From Haloferula sp. BvORR071 (GTDB taxonomy: Bacteria; Verrucomicrobiota; Verrucomicrobiia; Verrucomicrobiales; Akkermansiaceae): DNA of 64,000 nt. The translations under genes and the position numbers were made by a program. Of the stretch, positions 19,468-27,003 are shown one piece after another; positions within the stretch are counted from its first letter, which is position 1; the number at the start of each line of letters is the position of its first letter. The DNA lies in assembly GCF_000739615.1 (NCBI RefSeq), contig NZ_BATP01000022.1:248001-312000 (forward strand), given 5' to 3'. A model generated the notes under the pieces. The model searched no databases and was not told where the DNA came from. It saw only the letters and a list, made by a program, of their open reading frames with translations.

Positions 19468-19890
19468 TCAAGCGTGAAGCCGCTCCCCCGCTTCGCGGGT
19501 CCGACGAAGTCCGCGTAGACGGTGCCAGCGCCAAGCGAGCCAGGTGGCCCAAGGAAGGAAAAAGAGGAGGATCAAGAGCCAGTAGGAGGCCACGATTCTC
19601 CAAGTAGAGATCTGCCCTTCCACCCGCCACGCCGGGCGAAACACCAGTCCTTGCGGTGGAGGAGTCCTAGGCGATTGCCAGGCATCGAAGTACGGCCCTG
19701 CGAAGGGCAGGGCCTGCATTCCCCAGGCGCCAATGGCACCATTCTCTTGGAAGACTCCGATGTGGCCAGGCACCAACATCGCCCATTTCGGAGGGCTGGT
19801 GATCGAGCGGGACCAAGCCCAAGCCAAGAAGCAGAATATGAGCACGCCGAGCCAGAAGGATTTCCACCGATAGAGGGGGCGTGGGGTCAT
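19468..19890 (-). CDS. Small two-pass membrane protein
   Basis: About 140 residues from the ATG at 19890, chosen because longer versions overlap the divergent gene. It has an N-terminal membrane helix (FWLGVLIFCFLAWAWSRSI), an outer segment with repeated aromatic/Gly residues (GVFQENGAIGAWGMQ), and a second helix (YWLLILLFFLPWATWLAWRW) with a basic tail (RLRGLRRTREAGE). It shares this layout with the divergently transcribed neighbour starting 60 bases away and with the protein cut at the left window edge. Function unknown. Confidence 0.6.
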   Translation of the reverse strand: MTPRPLYRWKSFWLGVLIFCFLAWAWSRSITSPPKWAMLVPGHIGVFQENGAIGAWGMQALPFAGPYFDAWQSPRTPPPQGLVFRPAWRVEGQISTWRIVASYWLLILLFFLPWATWLAWRWHRLRGLRRTREAGERLHA

Positions 19891-19950
19891 CACAGCTGGG
19901 GTAGGTGTTAGCAGCCTTCCCTTTCCGGAACGAGTGGGCATTGTGGCACG

Positions 19951-20382
19951 GTGAAGCTGGCCTTGCATCGCTCCTTGATCTTTTGGTTCGGGCTGCTGGT
20001 GCTAGCCTTCATCTCCATCGCTTGGGTCGACAGTAACTTCCAGGGGACCAATTTCAGGCGTCACCTCTTCGGCACGCAGTTCATCGTCGTTCACGGGCAG
20101 AATAGAGTGCTGCTGTGGACCGCCAAGGGACCCGCTGTGGGAGTGCAGAATGTGTTCGATCGAGGCAACACCCCTGCCGCTAAGAATTGGGCCGAGATCT
20201 TCCGCTCCTTTCGGGCCCAAGCCTACGAAGTCCGTAATCCGGCGACGAATGCGATCGAATCCGAGAACTTGCGGCTCACCTTGCCCCATTGGCTCGCGGG
20301 ATTGGTGGCAGTTGGGGTTTGGGTTGGCTTGCTGGTGTGGCGCGGGCGGCGATTCAAGGGACTCACGCAGCAAAACGCATGA
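19951..20382 (+). CDS. Small two-pass membrane protein, paralogue of neighbour
   Basis: 143 residues from a GTG. It has an N-terminal helix (LIFWFGLLVLAFISIAWVDS), an outer domain with a VVHGQNRVLLW strand pattern, a C-terminal helix (WLAGLVAVGVWVGLLVW) and a basic tail (RGRRFKGLTQQ). It is head-to-head with the similar minus-strand gene ending at 19890. The pair looks like diverged duplicates. No enzymatic motif; function unknown. Confidence 0.6.
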   Translation: MKLALHRSLIFWFGLLVLAFISIAWVDSNFQGTNFRRHLFGTQFIVVHGQNRVLLWTAKGPAVGVQNVFDRGNTPAAKNWAEIFRSFRAQAYEVRNPATNAIESENLRLTLPHWLAGLVAVGVWVGLLVWRGRRFKGLTQQNA

Positions 20383-20480
20383 AGGCCGCCCTCGCCCTAC
20401 ATCGTTGCCTATTTGGAGAGCGCAGAGGAGGAGGAAAACCATGGTATAAAAGGGAGACTGCCTAACTAAGCAGCCTACCA

Positions 20481-20571
20481 GTGCCCCTTCAGGGCACGTT
20501 TCGGATTGTCCGGGAGACCCAGGGTTGCGCTTCGCTTACCCTGGGCTTTCGGCGTGCCGCCCCCTTGGGGC
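20481..20571. repeat. Three-hairpin intergenic repeat, copy A
   Basis: Three stem-loops in a row: GTGCCC/GGGCAC with loop CTTCA (20481-20497); CCCAGGG/CCCTGGG around TTGCGCTTCGCTTA (20518-20545); GCCCC/GGGGC with loop CTT (20559-20571). The same plan with different stem sequences recurs at 42453-42547. A mobile or structured intergenic element rather than a simple terminator. Confidence 0.65.
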
Positions 20572-20843
20572 TTTGGAGTTGTGGAGCTGGGATTGATTGA
20601 AGTGAGTCGGCCGTAATGGCAACTCGCGGCCCTTTCTTGCGGAGAGGGAGGATCTACCGAGAACTTGTGTGGCGGTGAGTGGGGAGACTTCGCCCAGAAA
20701 GCGGCGATGCTCGCGCGCACTCCCAAAGCGGCTGTGCCGAAAAGAGGGAGGACGAGGAAGAACAGAGGGGGCTGCGGACGGGGGAGGATCGAAAGCAGCC
20801 ACGCCGCGAGCGGGTGCAGCGCCACTGCGGTAACTCCAGAAAC
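20572..20843. other. Intergenic, no confident gene
   Basis: A minus-strand frame here is hydrophobic (LHPLAAWLLSILPRPQPPLF, LVLPLFGTAALG) and could start at a GTG near 20825, but it runs into the repeat at 20481-20571 without a natural end. It may be the remnant of a small membrane protein that once followed bamA. Confidence 0.35.
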
Positions 20844-20873
20844 AAAAAGGGCTGCGGTTGCCCGCAGCCCTTT
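20844..20873 (-). terminator. Displaced original bamA terminator (inferred)
   Basis: Minus strand: AAAGGGCTGCGG, loop GCAA, CCGCAGCCCTTT, then a T-run. This is a strong intrinsic terminator about 35 bases after the LNYQY-stop sequence in the left island boundary. Only a short non-coding piece separates them, as expected for the 3' end of bamA before the island inserted. Confidence 0.75.
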
Positions 20874-20905
20874 GGAAGGTCGTTAGATCAGGCTCAGCTG
20901 ATCCG

Positions 20906-20925
20906 ATCAGTACTGGTAGTTTAGG
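20906..20925. other. attL, island left boundary
   Basis: atcagtactggtagtttagg. Read on the minus strand it encodes Leu-Asn-Tyr-Gln-Tyr-stop, the exact C-terminus of BamA. Compared with the right boundary it differs at two places, both third codon positions (CTA/CTG Leu, TAC/TAT Tyr). Confidence 0.8.
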
Positions 20926-20980
20926 GCACCGATTCCTCAATTCCGCTTGGTTGTATGGACTTTCAGCCTCGCAGGAATCC

Positions 20981-21003
20981 CTTGCACTAACACCTTGCAC
21001 TAA
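20981..21003 (+). promoter_or_regulatory. Candidate integrase arm-type sites, left
   Basis: Two direct copies of CTTGCACTAA (20981-20990 and 20994-21003), 56-78 bases inside the left boundary. Related boxes lie inside the right boundary. The position and sharing fit arm-binding sites of a lambda-type tyrosine integrase. Confidence 0.5.
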
Positions 21004-21212
21004 TGCGGACGATTTCGGCATTACAGAGAAGCACGCACGATCACCATCAAGAACTCACTTCCCGCAGTTCGATGTAGTCTCGGATTCTAGGGGCGATCCA
21101 TCGCACGGCCCGACACAAGCCCAACCCTTGCCGGGGCCGGTTCGCGACCCAATGACTTGATTTCGTGGGCACGCTGGAATCTGATTTCCGTCTCACATAC
21201 TCAAGCAAACGA

Positions 21213-22562
21213 ATGCCCGATCTCTCCCCCGAAACCGTGGAGGCCCTCCGACAGATTGCGGAGGCTTACATCGCCGTCGAGTATGTTGGCTGGAAGCTTG
21301 AAAATCCACCGGGGGTGGGAGGATCGGCAGCAGTCTTCAAGGCCACACAAGGCGAAGAAAGCCGCGCCATCAAAATAACAGACCCACGATTTTTTGAAGG
21401 GGGCGATGTTGCGTCGCAACTCAAGCGTCTTGAATTACAAAGAAGGGTCATTGATCACTCGTGCGACAGCCTAGTTAAAATCTATGACCTCAAAATGTAT
21501 GATCGCACATGCATTTGCGTCATGGAACACCTTCCTTGGAAGGAATTAAAGGATGTAATTGGGACGATACCGGCCGATCATATACAACCACTCGTCGACC
21601 AGCTTGTTAACGCAGTCGCTTACCTAAAAGACATCGGACTTATTCACAGGGACATCAAACCGGAAAATATTTTAATATCCGATGATCTCCGCACGCTTAA
21701 ATTGGTCGATCTTGGCGTCGTTCGAGAAATCTCAAATAATGAGGACCGTCCTGACTCCACCGACCATGGCTTGCACCGACCATTTCTGGCCACGGCTCAA
21801 TATAGCTCACCCGAGTATCTCTTTCGCACCGCGCAACCTTCCGAAGAGCTTTGGGAGGCACTTAACCTCTACCAAATTGGCGCGGTAATACATGACCTTA
21901 TTTCGCAGGAGGAACTATTCGCCGAAGAAATGCGTCAGGAGAATAGATACAGACTTGCCCTTGCAGTCCTCAGCAAGCGGCCGATTATCTCCGATGACAA
22001 GCGGAGGCGTCATAATCGCCTAGCTTCGATTGCCGAAGCTTGCCTGATTAAAGATTCCAATACCAGACTTAATATCGTCAAACTCTCAGACTTTTCGGAG
22101 CCGGTCTCCCTTACACCTTCCCAGCAACTCAAAGGAGCGCTAGACCGACTCTTCAAAAGTAGCGACATCGACACCGACTCCATCATTAGGCAGCAAGTAA
22201 CGTCGCAGCAAATTGAGGGCACGTTAAATAAAATCTTTGAGGCGGTATTCCACATGCTCAACAGTGAGTTTGGCTCGAACCTTGAATTAAATCGTATTGA
22301 TGCGGCAAATTCGCCCACCAGTAGAACACTTTACGCGGGCATCCCCCCGGCCGGGATTGAATACAAATTCACTATTTCCGTGACACTCGCTGAATCATTC
22401 GACCTCACTTCCGAAGTTGAGGTGATACTGAAAGACGACAAAGAGATACATTCATCTTCCCCGCAGGGTGCATTCTCCCTCAATTCGGAGACTTCTGAGG
22501 AGGGCCTGATAGGACGGCTATTTGAAAGCATTTCGGCAACGCTGATAAAATCATTAACCTAA
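21213..22562 (+). CDS. Ser/Thr protein kinase with unknown C-terminal domain
   Basis: 449 residues from the ATG at 21213; a GTG at 21165 extends the frame less plausibly. Residues about 25-300 form a eukaryotic-type kinase: glycine-rich loop near PPGVGGSAAV, ATP-binding Lys54 in RAIKITD, catalytic loop HRDIKPEN (Asp147, Asn152), metal-binding DLG at 166-168 in place of DFG, and SPE (199-201) in place of APE. All catalytic residues are present, so it is probably active. The last about 150 residues (LTPSQQLKGALDRLFKSSDI onward) form a separate domain I do not recognise. No membrane segment. GC content is visibly lower than in host genes. A helicase gene follows after 9 bases, probably co-transcribed. 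Confidence 0.85.
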   Translation: MPDLSPETVEALRQIAEAYIAVEYVGWKLENPPGVGGSAAVFKATQGEESRAIKITDPRFFEGGDVASQLKRLELQRRVIDHSCDSLVKIYDLKMYDRTCICVMEHLPWKELKDVIGTIPADHIQPLVDQLVNAVAYLKDIGLIHRDIKPENILISDDLRTLKLVDLGVVREISNNEDRPDSTDHGLHRPFLATAQYSSPEYLFRTAQPSEELWEALNLYQIGAVIHDLISQEELFAEEMRQENRYRLALAVLSKRPIISDDKRRRHNRLASIAEACLIKDSNTRLNIVKLSDFSEPVSLTPSQQLKGALDRLFKSSDIDTDSIIRQQVTSQQIEGTLNKIFEAVFHMLNSEFGSNLELNRIDAANSPTSRTLYAGIPPAGIEYKFTISVTLAESFDLTSEVEVILKDDKEIHSSSPQGAFSLNSETSEEGLIGRLFESISATLIKSLT

Positions 22563-22571
22563 CCCCCGATC

Positions 22572-23723
22572 ATGCAAGGCACTTGGTGGAGAAACTTCGA
22601 TCAATTGGACAAGGATCAGCAAAAATTTGCCGTCTTGTCCCCCGACGGGAAATACATAATATCCGGGCCGCCCGGATGCGGCAAAACTAACCTTTTATTA
22701 CTGCGGGGCAAATTCACAGTCAGATCTCAGCTTCACAATATTTTATTCATCACATATGCCAACTGTTTGGCAGATTTCATCCGATCGGGCATAGGGTCTT
22801 ATTTTGAATCGGATCAAGTTGTTACATACTGGAAATGGGCGAGGCAACATATCAGGAATTATTACCCGGAAGCTTTACCGGAATATTCAGCGCTATTTGA
22901 TCTGGAGGATGACGCCGAGAAGCGCGCCGGACTCGTTCGGCTTCTAAGGCGCACTTACGAACGGCTACCTAGCCCCATCCTTTATGATGCGATTTTGATT
23001 GACGAAGCTCAGGACCTTTCAATTGATGAAATAGAAGAAATTGCGAGGCTTTCTCCCCGGGTAACCATCGCGGGAGACCGCAGGCAGGGGGTTTACCTTC
23101 AGAATGGAATGGGCGTCGAAGGCTACACTCCGGTCAAAATCAGGTATCATTATCGGATTGGCCTTCGAATTTGCGAGGTAGCAGACAAATTGCTAGCGCC
23201 TCCCGCAGGCGAACCAACGTTGAAAGACTTTTGCCGCTACAGCATAGAGCCATATGGGGAGGCCGAAGCCGAATCGTTTGAACACGCAACTCCCGAGGCG
23301 CAATATGAGGAAGTCATCGAACGGCTCTCACGCCAACTCCGCACTTACAGGAATGAATTGCTTGGCGTTTTCTTTACAAAAAACGAGTTTCTTTCAGATT
23401 TTCGTAATTATCTGAGCGGCAATCAGCTACTGGAACAGATCGCTTTCCATGATCTCAACGAAAGCGATCACACCTTTACGTCGACGAAGCCAATCCACGC
23501 GATGACGATACACGGATCGAAGGGGGCAGAATTTCGCGCGGTGCATATAGTGCGGGGTGAAACCCTTAAATTCCCTTTCAATCACCGAGAGCTAATATTT
23601 ACGGCGGTCACCCGGGCAAAAACCTCTCTATCGCTGCATTACACCAATAAGCTTTCACCGTTTATAAAAACCGCTTTTGCAACTCCGACGACTCCAAATC
23701 CCGACGATCTGTTCGACGAATGA
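22572..23723 (+). CDS. Minimal UvrD-like SF1 helicase/ATPase
   Basis: 383 residues. Q-motif-like LDKDQQKFA, Walker A GPPGCGKT (32-39), motif Ia-like LFITYAN, Walker B DEAQD (144-148), motif III GDRRQ (168-172), YHYRIG (192-197) in the motif IV position, motif V TIHGSKGAEF (312-321) and motif VI FTAVTRAK (343-350). All core SF1A motifs are in order, but the length is about half that of UvrD, so the 1B and 2B inserts are minimal. The core could move on or remodel nucleic acid, or act as an ATP-driven switch. It sits between a kinase gene and an unknown gene whose ATG overlaps its stop (ATGA at 23720). Known defence sets with UvrD-like partners (Gabija) use an OLD-family nuclease, which is absent here. 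Confidence 0.85.
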   Translation: MQGTWWRNFDQLDKDQQKFAVLSPDGKYIISGPPGCGKTNLLLLRGKFTVRSQLHNILFITYANCLADFIRSGIGSYFESDQVVTYWKWARQHIRNYYPEALPEYSALFDLEDDAEKRAGLVRLLRRTYERLPSPILYDAILIDEAQDLSIDEIEEIARLSPRVTIAGDRRQGVYLQNGMGVEGYTPVKIRYHYRIGLRICEVADKLLAPPAGEPTLKDFCRYSIEPYGEAEAESFEHATPEAQYEEVIERLSRQLRTYRNELLGVFFTKNEFLSDFRNYLSGNQLLEQIAFHDLNESDHTFTSTKPIHAMTIHGSKGAEFRAVHIVRGETLKFPFNHRELIFTAVTRAKTSLSLHYTNKLSPFIKTAFATPTTPNPDDLFDE

Positions 23724-25114
23724 AATCGACCAATTATACTTGGCACGGGATTGAAACAATCAACCTCATGCCAATGCTTTATAGACTCCGTGCCGGTGAG
23801 CAACCAACAACCGTTCCGGAATCTTTCAGTCGCACTAGCGGAGCGAAATTGCGCTTAGCCGTCCCAATTTCACCATCGGAGAGGCATTGCCCGATCGCAG
23901 TGGTGTCTGACTCATACGCAAACGAATTTTTCGCTTGGCTCTATACGTTTGCCGAAGACGCAATGCCCATCAGCCTACATTGCAAAATACTTAAATCTTC
24001 CGACTTTGTTGACCTAGACTTAGCAATACCAGCCTTACCAACGGCAGACTTGGGCAGGTGGACAGCGCTTGTTATGGGCGAAATAATGTTCCGCACTGGA
24101 ACTGAGGAAATATTATCTGAAGCGGCCACATCGTGGGCACTCCGTTCTTTCAGTTTCGCCGCGACCCTTTGCTACGCAACTTACGGACATCAACCGTCTG
24201 CCGTCATTGAGTTGTTCATCAATAGGCTTAAGCGTATCACCTCTGTCCAACTGCCTAATCAGCCCGATCCCATAGGTGCCTTTGCGACCATTTGGGGCAT
24301 TTGCCACCGCAGCCAGAAATTCTTACATTCCCCCAGTGAAGCCGCAGTTTATAGCTTTCAACTATTGTTAGACACTTCACCCGAGCTTCGTAAAGTCCTT
24401 ACCTCTAATCCCCCGCTTCTGAAAGCATTAAATGACGCCGTGCAGGGGGCGGATTTTTCTTCGGACTCGTTGGAACGTCGAGTGATGGTCTTCGACAAAT
24501 ATTCCGCCGTCATAAACAGCCTAGACGCTCAAAATTCATTTCTCGGAGGCTTCGGAATTGCAGTTGCGGCTTTCTTTGTGGGCCGGGGGACTTCGCATCT
24601 TCATCTTCTAGACGGTCAACTAAACAAGTTTTCGTATCTTTGGTTCTCTTTGCTTGCGGGCCTCTGCGGAGAGGATTGTTGGGACCCGAAATGGTTCGCG
24701 ATAAATAGGAAGATTGCGACCTTAGCGGAGTTTTACTGGGTTAGCGACCCACTAAAGTCGACTCTGACCGATCTCTGCTGGGAGGAGTATAATTGGGTTT
24801 TACAAGGACGCGATGCTGCCGATCAACTCAAAGTTCTCCCCAAGATTACCCCAAACGTAGTCACGGTTGAGATCGTGCCGGGGGTGCCGCTTCAAGTCCG
24901 GTTGGGGAGAGCAGAGAGAGTTGGTCAGCCTAGCCCGAGCCGACCCGCGTTCGACGGGCTTAGTACACCCGCGTTGGCGTCATGGTTGGAAGAGATCGCG
25001 CGGGAATTCAAAAAGCGATCCAACAATACCGAGGCACCCTCGAATGTTCGGCAGCCCGAACTTCCTTTGGAAGAGCAATCCGGGGAAAGGAAACTTAGAA
25101 AACCGAAAAAGTAA
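23720..25114 (+). CDS. Unknown protein, third gene of kinase/helicase operon
   Basis: 464 residues, translationally coupled to the helicase gene by a 4-base overlap. I recognise no domain. Residues 1-100 look beta-rich, the middle (about 110-350) is mostly helical with several hydrophobic stretches (ALRSFSFAATLCYATYG; FLGGFGIAVAAFFVGRG) that are too short or interrupted for clear membrane helices, and the tail is proline-rich and basic (ELPLEEQSGERKLRKPKK). There is no obvious nuclease motif (no HNH, no clear PD-ExK). Base composition matches the two upstream genes, so the three travelled together. It could be the effector or the phosphorylation target; this is a guess from position only. Confidence 0.7.
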   Translation: MKSTNYTWHGIETINLMPMLYRLRAGEQPTTVPESFSRTSGAKLRLAVPISPSERHCPIAVVSDSYANEFFAWLYTFAEDAMPISLHCKILKSSDFVDLDLAIPALPTADLGRWTALVMGEIMFRTGTEEILSEAATSWALRSFSFAATLCYATYGHQPSAVIELFINRLKRITSVQLPNQPDPIGAFATIWGICHRSQKFLHSPSEAAVYSFQLLLDTSPELRKVLTSNPPLLKALNDAVQGADFSSDSLERRVMVFDKYSAVINSLDAQNSFLGGFGIAVAAFFVGRGTSHLHLLDGQLNKFSYLWFSLLAGLCGEDCWDPKWFAINRKIATLAEFYWVSDPLKSTLTDLCWEEYNWVLQGRDAADQLKVLPKITPNVVTVEIVPGVPLQVRLGRAERVGQPSPSRPAFDGLSTPALASWLEEIAREFKKRSNNTEAPSNVRQPELPLEEQSGERKLRKPKK

Positions 25115-25128
25115 GCATCGTCCATACG

Positions 25129-25164
25129 GAATCAACACCAATTCTAAAGAATTGGTGTTGATTC
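25129..25164. repeat. 17-bp perfect inverted repeat ahead of serine recombinase
   Basis: GAATCAACACCAATTCT at 25129-25145 and its exact complement at 25148-25164, only 2 bases apart, between the operon stop and the recombinase start at 25193. There is no T-run after it. It may be an operator or crossover-type site for the recombinase, or the operon terminator. Confidence 0.65.
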
Positions 25165-25192
25165 GAGACACAATTCCTTCATCCTATGCGCA

Positions 25193-25870
25193 ATGAAGGC
25201 ATTTTCATACCTCCGCGTTTCCTCCCGAGGGCAGATTGACGGCGATGGTTTCGACCGGCAGCGGGACAAGATCAACCAATGGGCAAAGTCCAACGGCGCA
25301 ACCATTGAACGCGAGTTCTGCGAGAAGGGAATTTCTGGCGCGAACGATTTGGATGACCGGCCCGCGATGGTTGAGCTACTTGCCGCCATCTGCATGAACG
25401 GAGTCCGAACTGTCATCGTCGAGCGGGCGGACAGGTTCGCGCGTGATCTTGTGGCGTCCGAGTTGCTGTTGCGCGAATTCACACGCATGGGAGTGAGCGT
25501 CATTGAAGCCGAAGGCGGGAACGACCTTTCTGCCGGTGACGATAGCAACCCCACTGCGAAACTTGTTCGCCAGATTCTCGCGGCGGTAGCCGAGTTCGAT
25601 AAAACAAGCATCGTCCTAAAGCTCCGTGCTGCCCGCACGCGAGCGCGCCGGGAAACTGGCCGGTGCGAGGGGAGGAAACCCTTTGGAGAACGCGACGGGG
25701 AAGGCCCCACGTTGGAATTGATCCGCTCCATGAGACGGAAGCCAAAAGGAGGAAAGCGCCTCTCATTCGCCGCCATCGCCGAAAAGCTTAACGATTCCAA
25801 AATTCCAAGCCGCACGGGTAAACCTTGGCACCCGGAAGTTGTCCGCAGGATGCTAGGAGCGGAGCGCTAA
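25193..25870 (+). CDS. Serine recombinase (resolvase/invertase type)
   Basis: 225 residues. The N-terminal catalytic domain begins FSYLRVSSRGQ, with nucleophile Ser10 and Arg8, and contains the second active-site Arg cluster ERADRFARD. A long helix (AEFDKTSIVLKLRAARTRAR) follows, then a short C-terminal DNA-binding part (LSFAAIAEKLNDSKIPSRTG). The length fits small resolvases; large integrase-type serine recombinases are twice as long. It would cut and rejoin DNA at a paired site. The perfect inverted repeat just upstream is a candidate site. Its base composition is nearer the host than the preceding operon's. Confidence 0.88.
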   Translation: MKAFSYLRVSSRGQIDGDGFDRQRDKINQWAKSNGATIEREFCEKGISGANDLDDRPAMVELLAAICMNGVRTVIVERADRFARDLVASELLLREFTRMGVSVIEAEGGNDLSAGDDSNPTAKLVRQILAAVAEFDKTSIVLKLRAARTRARRETGRCEGRKPFGERDGEGPTLELIRSMRRKPKGGKRLSFAAIAEKLNDSKIPSRTGKPWHPEVVRRMLGAER

Positions 25871-26214
25871 TTATTTTCTAACATCGCACGATTTCTATTG
25901 ACAGCCATTCACCGAAAAGGGGTGCCGCCGGTTCCTTGCTTTTTGAGAATGTGCTTACCGTGAAAACTGGTGGGGGGTGTTGCGACGCCTCGACCCGGGG
26001 AAAATCAGAAATGAACCGGGCTTGTGACTTCAAAATGTTTCAAGGAATGCCGGGGCTGATCGGATCACCAAAAAGAAGCCCAGCGGATTCACGCTCTTGC
26101 ACCCCCTATCCTTCGAAGTGCATTTGACTTCGCAGTCCATTCATTAATAATCAATTAGTTACAACTTCAACCAAATGCCTCAGCCTGTTGATATTGTAAG
26201 CCCGAGGTGTCATA

Positions 26215-26343
26215 ATGCGCTTTAAATCAAACAGTTATGAATTTTACTTTGGCCTCTGCTTATTTTGCTTTCCCATTGCATGCGCACTCGGAATGAACTT
26301 ATTTAAACTTAACGTTCCGCCGCCACCCCCTAGGCAAGAGTGA
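26215..26343 (+). CDS. Possible 42-residue membrane peptide
   Basis: ATG at 26215 with GAGGTG six bases ahead, one of the better ribosome sites in the island. The product begins MRFKSNSYEFYFGLCLFCFP, continues with a hydrophobic stretch and ends in a proline run (PPPPPRQE). One membrane helix is likely. It resembles small toxin-like or phage membrane peptides in size only; no family recognised. Confidence 0.35.
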   Translation: MRFKSNSYEFYFGLCLFCFPIACALGMNLFKLNVPPPPPRQE

Positions 26344-26488
26344 GTTATACGCCCCGCAAGTGAACCGCCGTAGCCCCAAGCGCCCCGCGTTACTATTTTA
26401 AATTAAAACATAATGTCGGATCGCGAGTAACTCGCCGCCTCGAAAACCGTAACGCACTGCGGCAAATCCAATATATTCGCAATACTAT

Positions 26489-26504
26489 GCAAGATAGTTC
26501 TTGC
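26489..26504. repeat. Short inverted repeat ahead of excisionase gene
   Basis: GCAAGA, loop TAGT, TCTTGC, 39 bases before the excisionase-like start. A possible operator. Confidence 0.35.
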
Positions 26505-26542
26505 CTTTAAGTCTCATACCGTGGTATAACGACCCCCTACGT

Positions 26543-26740
26543 ATGGACAACACTAAAAACAATAACGTTAAGAAACCCCTTCCGCTTCTCCTTACCACTC
26601 AGCAAGCCGCCGAGGCATGGGGAGTGTCCCCCGTCACAATTCGCAGGTGGGTAAAACAGAACAAAATCAAGCCTTACGGGGGAATGAAGGCTTGGAGATT
26701 CGAGATTGACGACTTCCGGGGGGCACTGGAACGCCTTTGA
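26543..26740 (+). CDS. Excisionase-like MerR-type HTH protein
   Basis: 65 residues from the ATG at 26543, chosen because the upstream in-frame ATG adds a non-conserved extension. The fold signature is LLTTQQAAEAWGVSPVTIRR followed by WVKQNKIKPYGGMKAWRF, the winged-helix layout of excisionase/MerR-like DNA-binding proteins (helix, turn, recognition helix, Trp-Val, wing). Together with the tyrosine integrase it would steer excision by bending the attachment region. The integrase gene is 1.4 kb away on the other strand. Confidence 0.75.
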   Translation: MDNTKNNNVKKPLPLLLTTQQAAEAWGVSPVTIRRWVKQNKIKPYGGMKAWRFEIDDFRGALERL

Positions 26741-27003
26741 TGCGGTCTGCTGGAATACTTTTCTGTTTTCGCGAGATAATTAGTTAATGTTTCCGCCGGG
26801 CCTCCGGTCCCACGCTCCTCGTTTGACTGGCATGGAGCTAGTGTAATAGACTCGGGAACGTTTTTTTGACTACTAATGAGGGAGGATAAGAGGAAGGGGG
26901 AAAGTAGTAGACATTAACAAGAAAGGCATTCCCTGATCCTAATTCAACAAGGATACGCCTCTAAGATCGCCCCTCCGCGCCCTATTTTTAAGAAACCATT
27001 GTT
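26741..27003. other. Intergenic, nothing recognised
   Basis: A 263-base gap between the excisionase-like gene and the polymerase-motif gene. It is purine-rich in part (26880-26910). No hairpin with a T-run and no repeat was seen. Confidence 0.4.

Larger units (their letters stand above)
25871..26542. other. AT-rich intergenic stretch of the island
   Basis: A 670-base stretch with low GC. It holds the possible 42-residue ORF at 26215 and a small inverted repeat at 26489. It could contain the island's origin or regulatory region; I see no iterons. Confidence 0.45.

Noticed and set aside
20475..20825. A hydrophobic minus-strand frame
   Set aside because: It ends inside a dispersed repeat and has no natural terminus; at most a remnant.
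20906..20925. A tRNA gene as the island target
   Set aside because: No cloverleaf or CCA-adjacent T-arm at either boundary; the shared sequence is the bamA coding end.
22572..23723. Calling the operon Gabija because of the UvrD-like helicase
   Set aside because: Gabija needs an OLD-family ATPase/nuclease gene (GajA); the neighbours are a kinase and an unknown protein.
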